From Spirochaetaceae bacterium (GTDB lineage: Bacteria > Spirochaetota > Spirochaetia > Treponematales > Breznakiellaceae), in assembly GCA_031265535.1 (NCBI GenBank), contig JAISCO010000250.1, positions 1 through 18,162 of the forward strand: a stretch of 18,162 bases of DNA, read 5' to 3'. Below, piece after piece: positions 1-8,170 of the stretch (its first letter is position 1; each line of letters begins with the position of its first letter). The position numbers and the translations under genes were made by a program. Below the pieces are notes generated by a model. That model was given only the letters and a program-made list of their open reading frames with translations. It ran no database searches and was not told the DNA's origin.

Positions 1-47
1 TTGACGTTACCGCAAACTTTATAGTAAACTCATAACATTGCTGAAAA

Positions 48-56
48 TGGTATGAT
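48..56 (+). promoter_or_regulatory. Possible extended -10 promoter for tRNA-Pro
   Basis: TATGAT at 51-56 is preceded by TGG at 48-50, giving a TGn extended -10, and lies 7 nt before the tRNA 5' end. No good -35 stands 16-18 nt upstream. A TTGACG at 1-6 is too far away for this -10 and only 14 nt from a TATAGT at 21-26. Transcription from this site would give almost no leader, so the assignment is weak. Confidence 0.3.
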
Positions 57-63
57 GTAAAAA

Positions 64-136
64 CGGGCAGTAGCGCAGTTGGTAGCGCGCTTGGTTCGGG
101 ACCAAGAGGTCGCCGGTTCAACTCCGGCTTGCCCGA
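64..136 (+). tRNA. tRNA-Pro (anticodon CGG)
   Basis: A full cloverleaf can be drawn. The acceptor stem pairs 64-70 with 129-135 (one G-T pair at the base) and the discriminator is A136. The anticodon stem pairs 90-94 with 102-106 around the loop TTCGGGA, which puts the anticodon CGG at 97-99 and reads the proline codon CCG. The T stem pairs 112-116 with 124-128 around TTCAACT. The 3' CCA is not encoded and must be added enzymatically. The gene points toward the 3' end of the addA-like gene, whose stop codon lies only 5 nt further on. No integrase or duplicated tRNA end was seen nearby, so there is no sign that it serves as an integration site here. Confidence 0.95.
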
Positions 137-141
137 AATGT

Positions 142-3100
142 TTACGGTAATTTTTCTATGAGCCGGCCTTCCCGCAGATAGAATAGATACGCTCTTGTTT
201 TTTTTGAAAAAAGATTTTCTACGGCGCGTGAATATACGTCAAGCTGTTCATAGTGTTTTTCAGGATTGATTACAGTGTCGGTTTTATAATCAATTATATA
301 CATTTCATTTTCATACTCAAACAGCAGATCTATTACGCCGGAAATATATGTTTTTTTTCCAGCTTCTTCGTATAAACTCAAGAAGGCGTACTCTGTTTTT
401 CTAAACGGAGAAGTCAAACTTTTTTTTCCAATATCGCTGTCAAAAAAAACGGAAGCGTACCGGTTTACAAGTTTTTCAGCCTCATCATTTCCGGCGTTAC
501 TGCTGCCGAAAGCGCCGCTGTTAAAGCGTTCCTCAATTACACGGTGCACCAGAACGCCAAATTCGGCCGGCGTAAAGCCTGAATTCTCAAAAAAGCCGTT
601 GCTGTCTTTAATCCGGTCAGAGGCGCTTACATCCCCGGCATCTGTAGGCATGGATTTTTCGCTGAGGTAATCATGCAGACGGCTTGCCTGTTTTCTTGTG
701 ATAAAAACTTCAGGCTTTACGGTTTCCGGCGTAATAGAGTATTGCTCCGCGGCGGCTTCCGCCTTTTCGAGCATAGAATTCATGCCGCCGCGTCTTACCA
801 TGCTGTAAGACGCGGCGGCTGCGCGAATTTCAGTTCTTGTTCTGGCCGCTATATCCTCGAATGAGAAAATGCCCTCTTTACTCAAAACAGATTCTAAACC
901 CAAAACAGGTTCTAAAAGATCAAGAAAACTTTTTACGCCGGTATTTTTTGAATTTTTAACACCGGTTAATACAAGCGTATCTTCCGCCCGCGTCATGGCG
1001 ACATACAAAAGACGGCGCAGTTCCGCCTCCTCTTTCTGCTTTTCCGTATTACGCATCAGTTCAAAAAAATAGTTTCCATCAACTGCCGCCGGAAAATTTT
1101 CAGGAGGATTCAGATTAAGCGACACTCCCCACTCATGACTGTACGCCGCAATACCTGAGTTTTTTACATTTTGTCCGTGAGCGCCGCAGCCGTAAATAAA
1201 TACAATCGGGAATTCCAAACCCTTGCTTTTATGTATTGTAAGAATTTTAACGCCATGCCGCCTTTCAAGCGGCAAATCAAAGTCCTGCAATCTTTCTTTT
1301 TTCAGCGCGATTGTGTCCAGATAATCTATAAAATCCGCAAGCGTTTTTCCGCGTGTATCATTGATACGCGCCAATTCAAATAAATAATCATATATTTCAT
1401 TGTAAACCTGAGCTTCCCGCGACCAAAGCGTATCGTATCTGTAGGCATAATCATACCACAATTTTGTAATAAGCCCGGCGCAGCTTAAATTCTGTTCACG
1501 TATTCCACGCGATAATTTATGATAAATATTTCCCGCCCGCCTATAAAGCGCCCTCTCGGATTCCGGTAAATAATCTTCAACAACGGCATCGAACGGCGCG
1601 CCTGAAAATTTTAGCATACAAATTGTCAGCGTTATATCGCTTAAACGCGCAAACGGAGAGCGCAAAACGGCGGCGTATGCGCTTTTGTCTTTTGGATAAA
1701 CCAAAAGGCGCAAAAAATTGCATATATCATTCGCGGGCGCGTCAATAAAAAGCGCCGCGCAGTTTTCCGAATTGTACGGTACGCCGAAAGCGCGGAATTG
1801 TTTTTCAAGATTATGCTGGAGACTCACGCTGCGTTCCAACACGGCAAAATCACTGTATGTACAGGCGCGGTTTACGCCGTTTTCTTTGTCCCGTATCTGA
1901 TACGCGCCGTCTACCATGCGCCTTATTTTTTCCGCGACAAAAGCCGCTTCAACATCTTCCGCGCCGCATTCAGCGTCATCACTCAAAGTATTTTTATCAA
2001 ACAGGCATATATAAGCCCGCTCTGTCTGCGCCGCGCCGGCTAAAACCGCCGCGTCAATCGCCTCCGGCGCGCTGAGCGGTTCATACTCCGCCTCAAAATC
2101 CGGCATTGCGTCATTTTTTTCAACAAAAACTTCGCTGAATATGCTGTTAAACGTTTGTATAAGCTGCCTACAGGAACGATAATTTATTTTTAGTCTGATA
2201 TTTTTTTCAATCGCGCCGCTTAATTTTTTGAAAACCGATACATCCGCGCCGCGAAACCTGTATATTGACTGTTTTTGATCACCCACAAAAAATATATTTT
2301 CATTACCCAGCAAAAACAATAATTCACGCTGTAATTCATTGTTATCCTGAAATTCATCAATCATTATCGCTTTTATTTTTTCTTTGTATATATTTCGTAT
2401 GTCGGATTCATTTTTCAGTATAGTCAGCGCCAGCTCGGCGACATCGTTAAAAGTCATCATTCCCGATATGCGTTTTTGTTTATTAAAATCTTCCTGAAAT
2501 TTATTTATCAATAAAAAAATATCACGTATAGTATCAAACTGTAGTATCATTGCCGCTATTTTAATCATTTGCGGATAAACCATGTCCTTAAAATTATCAT
2601 GAACTTCACGAATCAGCTCCATGCCGCCCGCATTTCCAACTTTTCGCAAAGAGTTAATTTTTGAGATTTCTTTTATAAAACTACAAAAAGCTAGACGCTT
2701 TGTTTCGGCTGCCCCGACAGAATCATCCGTTGAAAACAGGGTTTCTACCGCCGGACACGCAAGGTTTAATTCACTATTAAACAGCGCGTAAAATCTTTGA
2801 TATGTTGCCGTTTTAACATTTTTAACTCCGGGCAATTCATCTCTTATAAGCGCAATCATCGCCTCTAGATCTGTCGAATAAAAACGCCATTTTTCAGATA
2901 ATTCAGCCTGCTGTTTTTCTATATAATCGTCAAAAGGCAGCGGATTTGTAATAGACCCATACCTTATTACAATCTCCGCAAATAAATTGTGGGAAATATC
3001 AAGTATCTTGTTATCGGCAATCAGCGCCTTTATTCCCGGAGCTTCGCGGTTATCCAAAACAAAAGAAAGAGCGGCCTCTTTTGCCATGCCGGAAACCATG

Positions 3101-3477
3101 GCCGCGTCTGTAACAAAATCGTTTTTTATTCCATAACGCGCGGAAGCAAGAACGCAAATTTCGGCGCAAAAAGAATCGAGCGTCTGTATTTTTGCTTTGT
3201 GAAAGTCCTGCACGGCATTACGCGCCGCCGCGTTTTTTTCGCCTGAAAGCAGTTTGTATATGCGGCTGTACATTTCATTTGTTGCTTTGTTTGTAAATGT
3301 CAGCGTTAGAATTTCGTCAACTTTGCAGCCTTTTTCAATCACAAGATACGCGAAACGGGACGCTAAAACTTTTGTTTTGCCGGAACCTGCCCCCGCGGTT
3401 ACAACAACATTGGAAAGCGCCGTTACAGCTTCAAGTTGTTCCGCGTTTAAGCCGCCAAGTATTTTTTCAACAGACAT
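142..3477 (-). CDS. addA: AddA-like UvrD-family helicase with C-terminal RecB-type nuclease
   Basis: This 1111-residue protein is the helicase-nuclease subunit of an AddAB (RexAB) double-strand-break resection complex in the cytoplasm. Superfamily 1 helicase motifs are all visible: Q motif at 10-18, Walker A AGAGSGKT at 28-35, motif Ia at 58-69, Walker B IMIDEFQD at 371-378, motif III with VGDQKQSIYRFRGAD near 398-412, NYRS at 432-435, motif V around TIHKSKGLEFP at 747-757, and motif VI with VAMTRAEDTL at 826-835. The C-terminal PD-(D/E)XK nuclease has H978, D1050 (GVIDLL), D1063 and K1065 (IIDYKT), and QLDVY at 1078-1082, so both activities look intact. ATG start with an AAGGAAAG ribosome site 8-10 nt upstream. 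It lies 36 nt behind addB, so the two are co-transcribed. Family length is about 1200 residues, so this is slightly short. Whether it recognises a Chi site cannot be read from the sequence. Confidence 0.9.
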   Translation of the reverse strand: MSVEKILGGLNAEQLEAVTALSNVVVTAGAGSGKTKVLASRFAYLVIEKGCKVDEILTLTFTNKATNEMYSRIYKLLSGEKNAAARNAVQDFHKAKIQTLDSFCAEICVLASARYGIKNDFVTDAAMVSGMAKEAALSFVLDNREAPGIKALIADNKILDISHNLFAEIVIRYGSITNPLPFDDYIEKQQAELSEKWRFYSTDLEAMIALIRDELPGVKNVKTATYQRFYALFNSELNLACPAVETLFSTDDSVGAAETKRLAFCSFIKEISKINSLRKVGNAGGMELIREVHDNFKDMVYPQMIKIAAMILQFDTIRDIFLLINKFQEDFNKQKRISGMMTFNDVAELALTILKNESDIRNIYKEKIKAIMIDEFQDNNELQRELLFLLGNENIFFVGDQKQSIYRFRGADVSVFKKLSGAIEKNIRLKINYRSCRQLIQTFNSIFSEVFVEKNDAMPDFEAEYEPLSAPEAIDAAVLAGAAQTERAYICLFDKNTLSDDAECGAEDVEAAFVAEKIRRMVDGAYQIRDKENGVNRACTYSDFAVLERSVSLQHNLEKQFRAFGVPYNSENCAALFIDAPANDICNFLRLLVYPKDKSAYAAVLRSPFARLSDITLTICMLKFSGAPFDAVVEDYLPESERALYRRAGNIYHKLSRGIREQNLSCAGLITKLWYDYAYRYDTLWSREAQVYNEIYDYLFELARINDTRGKTLADFIDYLDTIALKKERLQDFDLPLERRHGVKILTIHKSKGLEFPIVFIYGCGAHGQNVKNSGIAAYSHEWGVSLNLNPPENFPAAVDGNYFFELMRNTEKQKEEAELRRLLYVAMTRAEDTLVLTGVKNSKNTGVKSFLDLLEPVLGLESVLSKEGIFSFEDIAARTRTEIRAAAASYSMVRRGGMNSMLEKAEAAAEQYSITPETVKPEVFITRKQASRLHDYLSEKSMPTDAGDVSASDRIKDSNGFFENSGFTPAEFGVLVHRVIEERFNSGAFGSSNAGNDEAEKLVNRYASVFFDSDIGKKSLTSPFRKTEYAFLSLYEEAGKKTYISGVIDLLFEYENEMYIIDYKTDTVINPEKHYEQLDVYSRAVENLFSKKTRAYLFYLREGRLIEKLP

Positions 3478-3490
3478 AAAATCTTTCCTT

Positions 3491-3547
3491 ATGTTAATTG
3501 ATGTTTAACTGTTTCATTGGAGTTTAACTTTTTCATCCGAGTTTAAC
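3491..3547. repeat. Three imperfect 19-bp tandem repeats across the addB/addA junction
   Basis: The heptamer GTTTAAC (plus strand) occurs at 3503, 3522 and 3541, exactly 19 bp apart, each at the end of a similar 19-bp unit. The two outer-right units (3510-3528 and 3529-3547) are close copies and the left one is diverged. They encode the last residues and stop codon of the addB-like gene. As 19 is not a multiple of 3, the two copies are read in different frames. Confidence 0.7.
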
Positions 3548-6306
3548 GAAAAAGTAGAGCGGCATATTTTTTTGTAAACACATACCGCGCAGACTTCAAA
3601 CGCAACGTCATTTTTCTTAAAATCGAGTGTTGTTATTTTTCTATGATAATCGTCCAGATACGCTTCGAGCGCCTCCATTGACGGTTGATACTTATCTCTG
3701 GTCATCTTTTCGCCGTCAATAATTTTTCGCGCCTCATGTTTTGTAATGCTAAAGAATACCGCCTTTGTTACCGGAACGCCGCGGGTTTCTTCGTACAGTT
3801 TTATATATACCGGCATCTGAAAATCCAGAAGCCTGCCGTCGTCAGTCAATATACATGCATTTTTCGCAGGTATTCCGCCGGTTTTATAATCAATAATGCA
3901 GGGATCGCCTTCCGCAGAAACCGATACCATATCCAGTCTGCCGTTTAGAATGAAATCCGCATACACTATCTTTTTTTCCGCTTCAAGCTCTGAAATCGAG
4001 TATCCGTCAAATTCTTTTCCTTCAAGTTCCAGCAGCTCCGATATATGCCGCCTTATGCCTTTTACCATAGCGTTGATCAGCGGGGCGCAGAGCGGCCCGC
4101 TGAAGGCCTTGTATTCCGCCGCCGCCTGTCTTGTGTAGAAATCAGCCCACGATTTGTATTTTTCTATATTTGAAACAGAAAAAATCATATCTTCATTTTT
4201 TATACGCTCAAACAGATTGAACAATATTGTATGGAAAAGCATTCCTTTGGATTTATCGTCAAGAAGACGCGCCTCCAACACTTCTTCATCTATTTCAAAT
4301 ATATTTTCAAAAAGCCAAAAAACCGCGCACTTATAAAATGATTGCAGGCCGGTGGCGGAAACACGGAGTCTGCCATTTTCGTATTTTTTTTCAGCGATAG
4401 CGGAACGTAAAATGTCCGCGGCGGTCGTTTCACTGTCTGCCGCGGCGGCAAATGAAGTGTTAATCAAATTGAAAGTTTTTGCTCCAAGCGCGTTTTTCCA
4501 AAAATAAAAACCGGTTTTTTGAACAGGAAAAAGCCTCGCGGGGAACGGATTGTCAGGATCCGGCCACCAGTTTTTTTCTTCAATGTATGCGTCCGTACAA
4601 ATAATGTTTTGCGTAAACTCGGCGCAATTATCGTTAAAAAAACTATGCGGTATATTCCAGCCGGAAAAGCTAAGCGAAGACGCGCTGTACCAGACATAAG
4701 ATTTTGGCGGAAAATCTGTGTTATAGGCACGGAAAAACGCTGCTGACGCATCGTAATCTTCTTCGATTAAACATAGTTTTTTCCGTTTATCCGGACGCAA
4801 AAACTTTAAGCTGCGGTATATAACCGCGCTGTTCTTTTGATTCGCGTTCAACACAAAATGAGCGGAAAACGGCGCGGCTGCCGCGACTTTATACTGAAAA
4901 ACATTTACGCCGCTTTCCTCACGCTCCGGTACATACTGACGTTCATTCAGCAGATCGATATAAAATGACAATACGTTTGAAATAGTAATATCTGGAATCA
5001 TTTTTTGTATCTGTATGAGTGATGATAATTCTTCGATACAGCGGGCAATTACGTCATAACATTCGGTTGAACAAACGCTTTTTAAGAATAAACTTGTTCC
5101 ATTATCATCGTCCCATGCGCCGCGAAAAGCAAAATAGTGTTTTCGTATATCGTCAAAACTTTTTGAATTAACTATGCCGCGTAATTTATATTTTATGTCT
5201 TTATAGTATGAATAAAGCCCCGACCTTTCCATACGAAATGCTTCTTCCCAAACATCTTTTAACACGCCGTTTTCGTGATAACTCGAAACACAGTTATTCT
5301 CGATGCCAAAACGTATCAAACTTTCATTTTTTTCAGGGCTGCGCCAGGGAAGATGATTGTTCAGCAGCAGAGCCTTCAGTGATGAAAAAGAAAAATTATT
5401 ATCCACGCAGTCTTTTACAAGAGTGAAAAAACTGCCCGCGCCATAACGCGACAAGGGCTTACCGGAACGCGGGTGCAGCGGCACATCGTAAAGAGCGGCT
5501 TCGCGTTTTATGTACGGTTCCAGAGTTTCAAGTTCCACGGCGCTTATCGCTATATCTTCGTAAGGTATTTTTTCTTCTTCGTACAGACGCCGTATTTCAA
5601 GTATTGCCGCGCGAAGTTCCTCGCGGCTGGACTCGAATTGATAAAGGGCATTTACTTTCACGTTCTCATCAATTTTAATTATATGGATGTTGTGGGCGCT
5701 AAGCAGTTGTTCATGCTCCGCAAAATCTTCTATCAGTTCAGGATAAAAAATAAAATATTCATTTTCTGTTTCTTTGAACGGCGGACGTTCCCACGCGCTC
5801 TCGAAAAGATTATGTTTTGAAAGAAAATTTTTGTATTCTTCTTCCAGTGTTAAAAAATCACGGTCTTCACTGTCGGTTTGAATATCCGTATTTTTGTTTT
5901 CAGTGGAAGAGTTTTTTACAAAACGCTCATAGCTTTCGTGCCATAGGCGCAGCAGCGGGAGCGATTTTGCGATGCCGCGGGCGAATATAACGCCGTCCGC
6001 CGAATATTTTTTGGGAATCAGTGTCGAAAACAACGGTTGTTTCGCGTTGCGTTCGGCGAGATTAACGGCAAATATGTTGCGTAAAATAGAGTTTGCGGGT
6101 TTTAATCCTTTAATTTCGGTTCGTATGCAGCTTTCTTTGAATTTGTCCCACGCTATAAAACGTTCCATCGCAAGCGTTTTTATATTAAAGAGGCTTAAAA
6201 CTTTTTGCGCCCAAAAGAAAGCGGCCGTCTGTGTCGGGAAAACAAAGCGCGTGTTTTTTTCGCCGCCGTCAAAGTTTTCCGTTAAAATCCGTAGTATTCT
6301 GTTCAT
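3514..6306 (-). CDS. addB: AddB-like PD-(D/E)XK nuclease with iron-sulfur cysteines
   Basis: A 930-residue partner of the AddA-like protein. The N-terminal two thirds resembles the degenerate helicase-like scaffold of AddB; no Walker A loop is seen. The C-terminal nuclease has GRLDMV (D792), IIDYKT (D806, K808) and Q830. Four cysteines, C660 (FYKC) plus C906-x2-C909-x5-C915 (CAVCVYKKIC), match the split 4Fe-4S staple of AddB and Cas4-type nucleases. Known AddB proteins are about 1150 residues, so this one is short, with the nuclease complete. The ATG is one base away from a 14-G tract that occupies the ribosome-binding position, so no ordinary Shine-Dalgarno sequence exists. It follows the ABC ATPase gene by 29 nt and precedes addA by 36 nt. 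The pairing with addA and the cysteine pattern make AddB the best call; overall sequence similarity could not be measured. Confidence 0.82.
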   Translation of the reverse strand: MNRILRILTENFDGGEKNTRFVFPTQTAAFFWAQKVLSLFNIKTLAMERFIAWDKFKESCIRTEIKGLKPANSILRNIFAVNLAERNAKQPLFSTLIPKKYSADGVIFARGIAKSLPLLRLWHESYERFVKNSSTENKNTDIQTDSEDRDFLTLEEEYKNFLSKHNLFESAWERPPFKETENEYFIFYPELIEDFAEHEQLLSAHNIHIIKIDENVKVNALYQFESSREELRAAILEIRRLYEEEKIPYEDIAISAVELETLEPYIKREAALYDVPLHPRSGKPLSRYGAGSFFTLVKDCVDNNFSFSSLKALLLNNHLPWRSPEKNESLIRFGIENNCVSSYHENGVLKDVWEEAFRMERSGLYSYYKDIKYKLRGIVNSKSFDDIRKHYFAFRGAWDDDNGTSLFLKSVCSTECYDVIARCIEELSSLIQIQKMIPDITISNVLSFYIDLLNERQYVPEREESGVNVFQYKVAAAAPFSAHFVLNANQKNSAVIYRSLKFLRPDKRKKLCLIEEDYDASAAFFRAYNTDFPPKSYVWYSASSLSFSGWNIPHSFFNDNCAEFTQNIICTDAYIEEKNWWPDPDNPFPARLFPVQKTGFYFWKNALGAKTFNLINTSFAAAADSETTAADILRSAIAEKKYENGRLRVSATGLQSFYKCAVFWLFENIFEIDEEVLEARLLDDKSKGMLFHTILFNLFERIKNEDMIFSVSNIEKYKSWADFYTRQAAAEYKAFSGPLCAPLINAMVKGIRRHISELLELEGKEFDGYSISELEAEKKIVYADFILNGRLDMVSVSAEGDPCIIDYKTGGIPAKNACILTDDGRLLDFQMPVYIKLYEETRGVPVTKAVFFSITKHEARKIIDGEKMTRDKYQPSMEALEAYLDDYHRKITTLDFKKNDVAFEVCAVCVYKKICRSTFSLNSDEKVKLQ

Positions 6307-6307
6307 A

Positions 6308-6321
6308 CCCCCCCCCCCCCC
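6308..6321 (-). promoter_or_regulatory. Poly-G(14) homopolymer tract directly before addB start
   Basis: The plus strand shows 14 consecutive C from 6308 to 6321, which is 14 G on the coding strand, then one T, then the addB ATG at 6306. An upstream ATG at 6334 reads through the tract. With 14 G it ends at a TGA overlapping the addB start; with 13 or 16 G it would be in frame with addB. Length change here would therefore alter initiation. Such tracts are known phase-variation devices in several bacteria, including Treponema pallidum; the role here is inferred. Confidence 0.6.
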
Positions 6322-6335
6322 ACAAGCTAAACATT

Positions 6336-7145
6336 CTAGCTTAGCAGCATTTCATCATTCGCAAGATCGCGGTGTTTAATTGCGTGAAAACGTTCTACAA
6401 TATCACGCGCCGTAAGTTTTTCTTTTTCGGCCTTGTCCATATCAAGAATTATTTCTCCGGAGTCCATCATCAAAAGGCGCGTGCCGAACTGCAATGCGTG
6501 CGTCATATTGTGGGTAATCATCATGACGGTCAAATTATATTCGGCTGCAAAACGCAGCGTCATCTTCATAACTATTTCCGCGTTTCGCGGGTCAAGCGCC
6601 GCGGTATGCTCGTCAAGCAGCAGCAGATCAGGACGCGACATAACCGTCATCAAAAGGGTGAGCGCCTGCCGCTGACCTCCGGACAAAAGCCCCACGTTAT
6701 CCGTCATGCGGTTTTCCAGCCCCATATCAAGCTCGCGCAGATGCGCCCTGAATTCTTCCCTCAGTTTGTGATTAAGGCTGATTTTAAGCCCCTTGTAGCC
6801 TTTTTTGCGGCATATCAGCATATTGTCTTCAAGCGCCATGTTTCCCGCCGTGCCGAGCAGCGGATTCTGAAAAATGCGCCCTATATACCGGGCGCGGCGG
6901 TACTCCGGCTCGCGTGTAATATCGCGCCACTTTTCATTGTTTTCACCGCGCAGATATATACTGCCGCTTTCCGGCGGATAAGTTCCCGCTATCACGTTGT
7001 ACAAGGTTGATTTTCCCGCGCCGTTGGAACCGATAATTGTTATAAAATCGCCGCGCTTGATATTAAGATTTATATTTTTTAACGCAATGTTCTCGTCCGG
7101 CGTGCCGCGCGAAAATACTACCGAAAGGTTTTCAACTTTTATCAT
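6336..7145 (-). CDS. ABC transporter ATPase, COG1101 (TrpXYZ-like) type
   Basis: A 269-residue cytoplasmic ATPase that should power the permease encoded just before it. It has Walker A GSNGAGKST at 39-47, the Q-loop glutamine at 93, signature LSGGQRQ at 154-160, Walker B LLLLDEH at 174-180 (His instead of the usual Pro after the catalytic Glu179) and the switch histidine 212 (ITHNM). The overall run and the DEHTAALDP box are typical of the ATPase that accompanies COG4120 permeases and COG2984 binding proteins, a group including tryptophan-linked TrpXYZ systems. Its ATG lies inside the permease gene (14-nt overlap), implying coupled translation. The substrate cannot be told because the binding protein is not in this window. 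Downstream are addB and addA in the same direction with a 29-nt gap. Confidence 0.88.
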   Translation of the reverse strand: MIKVENLSVVFSRGTPDENIALKNINLNIKRGDFITIIGSNGAGKSTLYNVIAGTYPPESGSIYLRGENNEKWRDITREPEYRRARYIGRIFQNPLLGTAGNMALEDNMLICRKKGYKGLKISLNHKLREEFRAHLRELDMGLENRMTDNVGLLSGGQRQALTLLMTVMSRPDLLLLDEHTAALDPRNAEIVMKMTLRFAAEYNLTVMMITHNMTHALQFGTRLLMMDSGEIILDMDKAEKEKLTARDIVERFHAIKHRDLANDEMLLS

Positions 7146-8076
7146 TAAACATCACCTGTTTGTCTTTATATTTTTCAATTTTTTTCAAAAAACCCGCTCC
7201 CTTTACAAATTTTTGTTTGGAAATCATTATACAGGCGATGATTAATAAACCGGTCATAAGATTCAGGTCGTTTGGATTCATGTGAATATGGTACCCGTAG
7301 TTACGCGCCGCGTACATCATGGCGCGGTACAGTATGGAACCCAGTATAGCGCGGAGCGTCAGCAGTCCTATACGGTTTGAACGCAGCAAAAATTCTCCCA
7401 GCATCAGAGACGCTAGTCCTGAAACTATCGTGCCCAGTCCAAAACTTACATCGGCAAAACCTTGATACATAGCGGCAAACGCGCCGCTTATGGCGACAAG
7501 CCCGTTGGCAAGGCAAATGCCGGTTATTTTCAGCATGTCGGGATTCATTCCCTGAGAAATAATAAGCTGAGGATTAGCCCCCAGCGCCCCCAGCGTGAGC
7601 CCAAAATCGGTACGGAAAAAAATATCAAGGGCTATTTTTATAACAAGCACAACCAACAGACAGTAAATAACAATGCCGATGCCCGGCTCGTCCGTGAATT
7701 GTCTTGTCCAATTTGTAATATCTGTAAAAATTGTATTAGCGCGGAGCAGCGGGATGTTTGCCCTGTTTGACATAACGCGCAGAATAACGGAGCGCAGCAT
7801 TGTCATCGTTAGTATGCCGGATAAAAGGTCGGGGATTTTCAGTTTTGTGTGTATCAGCGCGGTAACAAGCCCCGCCGCCGCTCCGCCTAAAAACGCGATA
7901 AACAGCGCAAGAATGGGCGGCAGTCCGTTCACTATACATACCGCCATAATCGCGGCGCCCAGCGGCAGCGAGCCGTCAACGGTCATATCGGCAAAATTCA
8001 ACACTCTGAAGGTGACAAACACCGCCAGAACCATTATGCCGTAAATAAAACCTTCTGTTAAAATGCCTTCAATCAT
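7132..8076 (-). CDS. ABC transporter permease, COG4120 (BPD_transp_2) type
   Basis: A 314-residue multi-spanning inner-membrane permease of the LivH/RbsC-like class. Hydrophobic segments occur near residues 8-24, 38-62, 64-76, 134-152, 183-206, 212-231 and 272-286. The N-terminal stretch around FRVLNFADMTVDGSLP (23-38) and the segment around LGANPQLIISQGMNP (165-179) are hallmarks of permeases paired with COG1101 ATPases and COG2984 lipoproteins, which import amino acids or similar small solutes. It is the first gene of the operon, with a strong promoter about 30 nt upstream. The ribosome site before the ATG is weak. No substrate-binding protein precedes it; a repeat block stands there instead, so the binding protein is either encoded elsewhere or lost. 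Confidence 0.86.
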   Translation of the reverse strand: MIEGILTEGFIYGIMVLAVFVTFRVLNFADMTVDGSLPLGAAIMAVCIVNGLPPILALFIAFLGGAAAGLVTALIHTKLKIPDLLSGILTMTMLRSVILRVMSNRANIPLLRANTIFTDITNWTRQFTDEPGIGIVIYCLLVVLVIKIALDIFFRTDFGLTLGALGANPQLIISQGMNPDMLKITGICLANGLVAISGAFAAMYQGFADVSFGLGTIVSGLASLMLGEFLLRSNRIGLLTLRAILGSILYRAMMYAARNYGYHIHMNPNDLNLMTGLLIIACIMISKQKFVKGAGFLKKIEKYKDKQVMFNDKS

Positions 8077-8108
8077 AAACCAGCGCCCGCAATCCTACAT
8101 TATGTTGA

Positions 8109-8137
8109 ATTAAAGCATTACCGGCGCTTTTTGTCAA
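8109..8137 (-). promoter_or_regulatory. Sigma-70 type promoter for the permease-ATPase-addBA operon
   Basis: On the minus strand, TTGACA (8137-8132) is followed by a 17-nt spacer and TTTAAT (8114-8109). The spacer ends in TGC, an extended -10. Transcription would begin near 8102, about 25 nt before the permease ATG. This is close to consensus and is the only good promoter seen in front of this four-gene set. Confidence 0.8.
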
Positions 8138-8169
8138 CCATTTGCCATGGAGGCCATTTGCCATGGAGG
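8138..8169. repeat. Perfect 16-bp tandem duplication
   Basis: CCATTTGCCATGGAGG occurs at 8138-8153 and again, with no gap, at 8154-8169. The first copy touches the -35 hexamer of the operon promoter. Each copy contains the palindrome CCATGG. It could be a recent duplication or an operator; nothing in the sequence decides. Confidence 0.85.
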
Positions 8170-8170
8170 C

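Noticed and set aside
64..136. tRNA-Pro as an attachment site of an integrated element
   Set aside because: No integrase and no repeated tRNA end was found in the window; the accessory region is 15 kb away.
5972..6379. Plus-strand frame with a poly-Pro run through the C tract
   Set aside because: It is the antisense of addB plus the homopolymer; no ribosome site or family resemblance.
6372..7010. A 212-residue plus-strand frame opposite the ABC ATPase
   Set aside because: No motif is present and the ATPase on the other strand is intact.
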